Shown piece after piece: positions 6,172 to 10,655 of a stretch of DNA of 10,655 nucleotides. A program made the translations under genes and the position numbers. Position 1 is the first letter of the stretch. Each line of letters starts with the position of its first letter. The notes under the pieces were generated by a model, which was given only the letters and a program-made list of their open reading frames with translations, searched no databases and had not been told where the DNA came from. The stretch covers positions 1 to 10,655 of the forward strand of contig WRAL01000020.1 in the NCBI GenBank assembly GCA_009780285.1. The letters run 5' to 3'. This DNA is from Treponema sp. (GTDB taxonomy: Bacteria; Spirochaetota; Spirochaetia; Treponematales; Breznakiellaceae).

Positions 6172-6345
6172 CTACTTTATCTTGGTTTCCTTGTGCGCAG
6201 TGTGCTTTCGATCGAAAGGACAATACTTGCGAAATTCCAGCTTTTCCTGCGTGTTCCGGCGATTCTTGCTGGTCGTGTAGTTGCGGCGCTTGCACTCGCT
6301 GCACTGAAGCGCGATAAGCTCCACGACGTTCTTCTTGCTTGCCAT
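6172..6345 (-). CDS. rpmG: 50S ribosomal protein L33
   Basis: Small protein of the large subunit near the E site. The 57-residue product shows the family pattern LQCSECKRRNYTTSKNRRN followed by LEFRKYCPFDRKHTAHKETK. It keeps three cysteines (15, 18 and 42); the fourth position of the zinc ribbon is Asp45, so zinc binding is uncertain. ATG 6345 has an AGAGG ribosome binding site. It is wedged between two tRNA genes, with 51 nt to tRNA-Thr and 8 nt to tRNA-Trp, an arrangement seen in many bacteria. Confidence 0.96.
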   Translation of the reverse strand: MASKKNVVELIALQCSECKRRNYTTSKNRRNTQEKLEFRKYCPFDRKHTAHKETKIK

Positions 6346-6396
6346 AAATCAACCTCTCGTCAAACAAATATGGGCCGCGCCAGGCGCGCCATCCCA

Positions 6397-6469
6397 AGCC
6401 CTCGACCAGAATCGAACTGGTGACCTTATCCTTACCATGGATATGCTCTGCCAACTGAGCTACAAGGGC
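6397..6469 (-). tRNA. tRNA-Thr(GGU)
   Basis: The 73-nt cloverleaf is complete. Acceptor GCCCTTG (6469-6463) pairs with CGAGGGC (one G-U), the D-arm reads GCTCAGTTGGCAGAGC, the anticodon stem TATCC/GGATA holds the loop ATGGTAA with anticodon GGT, and the T-arm is ACCAG-TTCGATT-CTGGT. The discriminator is U and CCA is not encoded. It is the first transcribed element of the operon, about 45 nt after the predicted transcription start. Confidence 0.97.
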
Positions 6470-6521
6470 AATTCCGCGCCCACCGCTCACGCGGACGAAC
6501 AGCGAATTTACACATGCTATG

Positions 6522-6550
6522 ATCCTACCGAAATCGCGGCGTTTGGTCAA
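6522..6550 (-). promoter_or_regulatory. Sigma-70 type promoter of the tRNA-Thr to rpoB operon
   Basis: On the minus strand TTGACC (6550-6545) is followed after exactly 17 nt by TAGGAT (6527-6522), each one or two mismatches from consensus. The start point should fall near 6515. Just upstream of the -35 lies an A/T-rich block containing GAAATTTC (6564-6571) and farther up an A7 run (6590-6584), which could act as an UP element. This is the only strong promoter seen for the operon in the window. Confidence 0.85.
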
Positions 6551-6623
6551 GCGCCTTCCGAAGAAATTTCGCGCTTTGGGGCGTTTTTTTCCGGCGCGTC
6601 TTTCGCAAAGCTCGCCCGGCGTG

Positions 6624-6629
6624 TACAAT
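6624..6629 (+). promoter_or_regulatory. -10 element of the kinase gene, set for a leaderless transcript
   Basis: TACAAT (6624-6629) matches the sigma-70 -10 consensus at five of six positions and ends 5 nt before ATG 6635. A transcript started 6-7 nt after it would begin at or next to the A of that ATG. No good -35 is seen at 17 nt spacing, and no Shine-Dalgarno precedes the gene. Confidence 0.55.
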
Positions 6630-6634
6630 GCGCC

Positions 6635-7744
6635 ATGAGCAACGCAATGCTGCAAGAGGCTATCCCTCAGTTCGCGATTTACGGCGATTTCGTCAATGCC
6701 GCCCCTTTTGGAAACGGGCATATCAACGAAACCTTTCTTTCCGTCTGGAACCAGGCCGGCGTCCGCGCGCGCTACGTTCATCAGCGGATCAACGAGCTGG
6801 TTTTCACGAAGCCGGACGAGGTAATGGAAAATATCGTCAGGGTAACGGAGCATCTGGCCGGCAAGATGCTCGGCCGGGCCGACTCAAGCCGGCGCGCGCT
6901 AAGCGTGGTTCCGGCGCGGGACGGCAAGCCCTGGGCGCGGGATTCCGCCGGCGGATGGTGGCGAACGTACCTTTATATAGAAGGAAGTCATTCAAAAGAC
7001 ACGATCGACGGGCCGGAAAGCGCGCGCTTCCTGGGCGAATGCGCCGGCCTTTTTCAAAAACAGCTTGCGGACCTGCCGGCGCCGCGCCTGCGCGACACGA
7101 TCCCGCGCTTCCACGACATGGAGATGCGCTATGAAAATTTCAGGCGCGCGCTGGAAAGCGATCCCCGCTCCAGGGCCGCCGGAGCCGAGGCGGAGATCGC
7201 CTTTATGCGGGAAAACGAGGAGCGCGGCGCCCTAATCGTTCGGGCCCTACGCGAGGGAAAAATCCCCGAGCGCATTTGCCACAACGACGTCAAAATCAAC
7301 AATATCCTTCTTGACAACGAAACGGCGCAGGCGCTTTGCGTCGTGGATTTGGACACCGTGATGCCCGGCGCGAGCCTTTACGACCTTGGCGACTTGATTC
7401 GCACGGTCGCGAATCGCGCCGCCGAGGACGAAAGGGCGCTGGAAAAGGTCGTCTTTGACATGGGCTTTTTCGAGGCGCTCTTGGACGGCTACTTTTCGGC
7501 GGCCGGCGATTTCCTTACGCAGGCCGAGCTTGACCTTGCCGCCGAATCCGGGCGGAACCTTACGCATATTATGGCCCTGCGCTTTCTTACCGACTACCTG
7601 GACGGCGACGTTTACTACAAAATTTCGCGGCCCGTTCATAATCTTGAAAGATGCCGCGCCCAAATCGCGCTGATCCGCTCGATGGACGAGCGTTGGGAAG
7701 AGGCCGAGAATATCGCGCGGCGGCTTGCCGGGAGGAATGCGTGA
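6635..7744 (+). CDS. N-acetylhexosamine 1-kinase-like phosphotransferase (NahK type)
   Basis: Member of the aminoglycoside phosphotransferase/choline kinase fold, closest in recalled pattern to NahK, which makes GlcNAc-1-P or GalNAc-1-P with ATP. The product is 369 residues, close to NahK length. Motifs seen: RYVHQRINELVF (46-57) and VMENIVRVTEHL in the N-lobe, GGWWRTYLYIEGS (106-118), the catalytic loop HNDVKINN (216-223; Asp218 the likely base), DLDTVMPG (238-245; metal binding), LYDLGDLIR, and RFLTDYLDGDVYYKI near 316-330, which is typical of NahK. ATG 6635 is chosen because conserved sequence starts soon after, although no Shine-Dalgarno is present; ATG 6647 is an alternative. It overlaps the next gene by 4 bases. 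Substrate could be another hexosamine or sugar. Confidence 0.85.
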   Translation: MSNAMLQEAIPQFAIYGDFVNAAPFGNGHINETFLSVWNQAGVRARYVHQRINELVFTKPDEVMENIVRVTEHLAGKMLGRADSSRRALSVVPARDGKPWARDSAGGWWRTYLYIEGSHSKDTIDGPESARFLGECAGLFQKQLADLPAPRLRDTIPRFHDMEMRYENFRRALESDPRSRAAGAEAEIAFMRENEERGALIVRALREGKIPERICHNDVKINNILLDNETAQALCVVDLDTVMPGASLYDLGDLIRTVANRAAEDERALEKVVFDMGFFEALLDGYFSAAGDFLTQAELDLAAESGRNLTHIMALRFLTDYLDGDVYYKISRPVHNLERCRAQIALIRSMDERWEEAENIARRLAGRNA

Positions 7745-8409
7745 GCGAACGATCCCGGCAGCTTTTCGGCATAGCCGGCGCGGACATACGCGGCGCGATT
7801 TTCGACCTGGACGGCGTTCTTGTCGACACGGCGCGCTATCATTTTTTGGCCTGGAGGCGCCTGGCGCGCGAGCTTGGCTTTGAATTCCGCGAAGAGGACA
7901 ACGAAAGGCTGAAAGGGGTAAGCCGAATGCGCTCGATGGAAATCCTCCTTGAGATCGGCGGCCTGGAGCTGGATGAGCGCGCCCGGAAGGAAGCGGCCGA
8001 ACGAAAAAACCTTTGGTACGCGCAAAGCCTTGGCGGGCTTGACGAAAGCGCGCTTTTGCCCGGCGCGAGGGAATACCTGTTGTTTTTGCGGGAAAACGGC
8101 GCTCCTGCGGCCCTGGGATCGGCCAGCCGAAACGCGCGGCCTGTTCTTGAGCGGCTGGGCCTTTCGGCCCTTCTTGACGCGGTGATCGACGGGAATTCCG
8201 TTTCCAGGGCCAAGCCGGACCCCGAGGTTTTTTTGAAGGGCGCCGAGGCGCTGGGCCTTGCGCCCCAGGCCTGCGTTGTTTTCGAGGACGCGCTGGCCGG
8301 CGTGCAGGCGGCGCGGGCCGCCGGCATGAGCGTGATCGCCGTAGGAAAGGAGACGCTCTTACCCGGCGCGGACTTTTGGATTTCGTCCCTGGCGGACATG
8401 CCGAGGTAA
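7741..8409 (+). CDS. pgmB: beta-phosphoglucomutase (HAD superfamily)
   Basis: Interconverts beta-glucose 1-phosphate and glucose 6-phosphate in the cytoplasm, feeding glycolysis. The 222-residue product has the family layout: FDLDGVLVDT (21-30; Asp22 nucleophile, Asp24 acid/base), a helical cap with HFLAWRRLARELG and LKGVSRMRSM (58-65), GSASRNARPVLERLGL (126-141), AKPDPEVF (157-164; Lys158) and VFEDALAGVQAA (180-191; Glu182 and Asp183 for Mg). His34 fits the cap residue conserved in L. lactis beta-PGM. The start is GTG 7741, with GGAGG at 7731-7735 inside the end of the kinase gene; the GTGA overlap couples the two. A related sugar-phosphate mutase or phosphatase is possible but less likely. 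Confidence 0.88.
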   Translation: MSERSRQLFGIAGADIRGAIFDLDGVLVDTARYHFLAWRRLARELGFEFREEDNERLKGVSRMRSMEILLEIGGLELDERARKEAAERKNLWYAQSLGGLDESALLPGAREYLLFLRENGAPAALGSASRNARPVLERLGLSALLDAVIDGNSVSRAKPDPEVFLKGAEALGLAPQACVVFEDALAGVQAARAAGMSVIAVGKETLLPGADFWISSLADMPR

Positions 8410-8469
8410 CGCTTTTCCGAACGGCGCATTTTTACCGTATTCCGCGCGCGTAATCCCTCAAATACTGCC

Positions 8470-8475
8470 GATAAT
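8470..8475 (+). promoter_or_regulatory. -10 element of the large plus-strand gene, set for a leaderless transcript
   Basis: GATAAT (8470-8475) matches the -10 consensus at five of six positions and ends 5 nt before ATG 8481, the same spacing as before the kinase gene. No clear -35 and no Shine-Dalgarno are present. An in-frame stop (TAA, 8472-8474) limits the start to 8475 or later. Confidence 0.45.
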
Positions 8476-8480
8476 CCAAT

Positions 8481-10655
8481 ATGGCACAAATGGCCTTTTA
8501 CATCAGATTTATGTCGCAGATAAAGCGAGCAAGGCCGAACCTTGTCCCGCGCATCAATGATATGGCGGTCAAGGCCGCGCTGGAATCCGGTGGCGAGATC
8601 ACCGGCGGCGGCGGAGCCCTGCGCGCCTCGTTTAACGAAAACTCGCCGGGGTTTTGGCTTGACATGCTCTTCCTTATCGAAAGGCTTGCCAGGATCGTCG
8701 AGGGGGCAACGGCGGACCTGCACGGGCACGCGATCCTGCTGGGCGAGACGCTGCCGGAATCCTGCGAAGGGCTTTGCCGCTTTCTTTCCGGTGGCTTTCA
8801 CGGCGGCGGGGTCTATCTTGACGAAAAAACCTCCGAGGCGCTGAAGCCTTACGTCACCGTGGAAAAGCAGGGGAACTGGGCGAACCTGGCGTTCTTCAAG
8901 CTAAAAGAAGAAAAGATTTTCGTTTCAACGGCGCGATCGGGCTTTTTGCTGCCGGAAAAAAATATCCGGCTTTTCGAGCCGGGCCATCGTCCCTCAGTCC
9001 TCATTACCGGCCGGGTTTTCGAAGGGCGGCGCGACAGCCTGTATCGCCGGGTAGAAGGCTTTTCCAGCTCAGGCGCCCAGGGAGCCGAGGGATTCCGTCT
9101 GGGGCCGCTTTTCCTGCGCTTTGGCAGGGGCGGGCTTAACGCGCTAAGCGATTCCTGGCCCTTGGCGATGGCCATGGAGAGCGAGGATCCGGAAACCTGG
9201 GAAAAACTAATGTCCATGAGGAAATTTCTTTTCCGACACAGGCTTCGAAAGGATCCGTCGCCCTTCGCGATAAAAATGGCCGACGAATTTTTCTCCGCGC
9301 TTTTGGCCCTTTATGCCGAGCGCGCGCGAAAGGAAGGCGCGCAGCCGGTCGTCATTATCGAAAATATCGGCCTGGACGAAAGGGCCGCTTCCGACGTGGC
9401 TGTAGCCGCGCTCGCCGCGCGCAACGAGTTCATTCTTACGGGCCTTTGCGCAAGGGACCTGAGCAGGGCGGAAACCGAAAAATGGGGGCAAATTTTTCCC
9501 CGCAGGTTCGGCGCCTCGAGCGAGGCGCCGGCGCAGGGGATTCCGAGCGATCTTCCCGCCGACCTTTGGGAGATGGGCTATCTCTGCGCCCTCGTCGGCC
9601 GGATCCTTCCGGCAGATCTTATCCCGGACGCGCTTATCGAAATGGGCAAAAATGACGGCATGATCTCCCGCTCCGTGTCCCTGATGCACGTGCTACGCGT
9701 GATTGACACGCCGCTTGACCCCGCGCCCTGGCACGAGGACTTCGCCGCTCGGGCCGAGGAAGCCCTGGGCGCCGAAAAAACGAACTCGATGCGGGCCTTC
9801 ACGCGCGGCCGCCTTTTCGACTGGGTCTCGCGCAAGAGGCTTGAGCCCTGCGTAAGGCTGCTTGAGATACTGGCCGAGCTGGGCGGCTCAGGGGAAATAG
9901 ACGACGGCCTTATTCTCCGCGCGATCTACGGCGAGCTTGCATGTTCCGATGGCGCGGCGCTCGCCGCCTTCGCCGAGTCGGAAAACCTTAGGGCCGTGGT
10001 CGGCATCGCGAGGGCGCAGGCGCTGCGGCCGGTGATCACGGCCCTGCTGGCGCTGCACTTTGGGGGGGAGGAAAAAATACGCGACGCCTTCGCCGCGCCG
10101 ACGCCCGAATGCTCGGCCTTCCCGCTTATTAAGACGCAGGCCCTGCTTAACGAGTCGCTTTACCATCTTGGCTGGCATAACGGCGAATCGGCGACAAGGA
10201 CGGTAAAGACGGCCACCCTTCTCTGCCAGAAAAGCGGCCATTCCTGGCTTTCGCGCTGCCACAGGCTTTTCGCCCTGGCCAGCCTTGCGGAAAGGCGCAT
10301 AGGCGACACCGAGGAGTACATGCTTTTCGCCCTGGAAAACGCGAACAAGTCGGGCGATTCCCAGGAGATAGGAATTTCGTCCTATTACAGCGCCGCCGCT
10401 CAGTTTCTGCGGGGAAACCTTTCCAAGTCGGCGACGCTGGCGTCCAAGGCGCTCTCGCGCTTTTTGGACGCCGGAAGCCCGGAATGGGCCGACCGCGCGA
10501 GGTTTTTCGAAGGAAGGGTCGCGTTCGAGACCGGCCGCTACGATCTCGCCGCCGATATTTTCCAGGAAGTAAGGGACAGGCCGCATGGCGCCAGCAGCGT
10601 GGAAAAAAGCGGCCTGCTGGACGCCTGGATTTTCCGCTCATACGTCTACGCTATG
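8481..10655 (+). CDS. Large unassigned protein, possible degenerate STAND-type regulator with TPR-like repeats (runs off window end)
   Basis: I cannot name this gene. The frame is open for 725 codons from ATG 8481 to the window end without a stop. No signal peptide or membrane span is seen, so it is likely cytoplasmic. Residues about 25-145 (LHGHAILLGE at 80-89, GGVYLDEKTSEALKPYV) loosely recall the tail of class III nucleotidyl cyclase domains, but catalytic residues are not evident. GRVFEGRRDSLYRRV (177-191) looks like the entry to an AAA/STAND module, yet no GxxxxGK[S/T] P-loop follows; QPVVIIENIGLDE (288-300) resembles a Walker B strand and EFILTG (316-321) a sensor strand. Residues about 550-700 are TPR-like helix pairs (for example ESLYHLGWHNGESA, RARFFEGRVAFETGRYDLAADIFQEV). 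Together this resembles cyclase-STAND-TPR regulators that have lost ATP binding. Alternative starts are ATG 8490 and 8511. Confidence 0.75.
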   Translation, partial: MAQMAFYIRFMSQIKRARPNLVPRINDMAVKAALESGGEITGGGGALRASFNENSPGFWLDMLFLIERLARIVEGATADLHGHAILLGETLPESCEGLCRFLSGGFHGGGVYLDEKTSEALKPYVTVEKQGNWANLAFFKLKEEKIFVSTARSGFLLPEKNIRLFEPGHRPSVLITGRVFEGRRDSLYRRVEGFSSSGAQGAEGFRLGPLFLRFGRGGLNALSDSWPLAMAMESEDPETWEKLMSMRKFLFRHRLRKDPSPFAIKMADEFFSALLALYAERARKEGAQPVVIIENIGLDERAASDVAVAALAARNEFILTGLCARDLSRAETEKWGQIFPRRFGASSEAPAQGIPSDLPADLWEMGYLCALVGRILPADLIPDALIEMGKNDGMISRSVSLMHVLRVIDTPLDPAPWHEDFAARAEEALGAEKTNSMRAFTRGRLFDWVSRKRLEPCVRLLEILAELGGSGEIDDGLILRAIYGELACSDGAALAAFAESENLRAVVGIARAQALRPVITALLALHFGGEEKIRDAFAAPTPECSAFPLIKTQALLNESLYHLGWHNGESATRTVKTATLLCQKSGHSWLSRCHRLFALASLAERRIGDTEEYMLFALENANKSGDSQEIGISSYYSAAAQFLRGNLSKSATLASKALSRFLDAGSPEWADRARFFEGRVAFETGRYDLAADIFQEVRDRPHGASSVEKSGLLDAWIFRSYVYAM

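Noticed and set aside
6628..7134. ATG at 6628 as the start of a separate plus-strand protein
   Set aside because: It is out of frame with the kinase, and its translation is Arg/Ala-rich with no conserved motif, while the other frame has all the kinase motifs.

Overview
The window reads as chromosome from a GC-rich spirochaete, most likely a Treponema-type lineage. This rests on recalled family features, not a search: the gene order tRNA-Thr, rpmG, tRNA-Trp, secE, nusG, rplK, rplA, rplJ, rplL, rpoB, the wording of RpoB and L11, and an Asn in RpoB at the position equal to E. coli Ser531, a residue reported to explain natural rifampicin resistance in spirochaetes. By eye the GC content is near 60 percent.

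Positions 1 to 6550 hold one long transcription and translation operon on the minus strand. It starts at a near-consensus sigma-70 promoter (6522-6550), then runs through tRNA-Thr(GGU), rpmG (L33), tRNA-Trp(CCA), secE, nusG, rplK (L11), rplA (L1), rplJ (L10), rplL (L7/L12) and the first 759 codons of rpoB, which leaves the window at base 1. Three spacers inside the operon are long and rich in inverted repeats: nusG-rplK (152 nt), rplJ-rplL (191 nt) and rplL-rpoB (445 nt). The last holds an intrinsic-terminator-like attenuator and a 158-bp element with 12-bp perfect inverted ends that can fold into a branched structure. L10 carries an unusual acidic Ala/Ser/Gly/Glu tail of about 58 residues.

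Positions 6635 to 10655 are on the plus strand, divergent from the operon. An N-acetylhexosamine 1-kinase-like protein (NahK type) and a beta-phosphoglucomutase overlap by 4 bases and form a small sugar-phosphate operon. After a 71-bp gap comes a large gene, open to the window end (725 codons), whose product looks like a degenerate STAND-type regulator: possible cyclase-like N-terminus, a Walker-B-like strand without a P-loop, and TPR-like helices. Both NahK and this large gene lack a Shine-Dalgarno sequence and have a -10-like hexamer exactly 5 nt before the ATG, which suggests leaderless transcripts, in contrast to the mostly well-formed ribosome binding sites on the minus-strand operon.

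I see no CRISPR array, transposase, phage gene or defence system. The most unusual parts are the structured rplL-rpoB spacer, the L10 tail, the paired leaderless promoters and the unassigned large protein.
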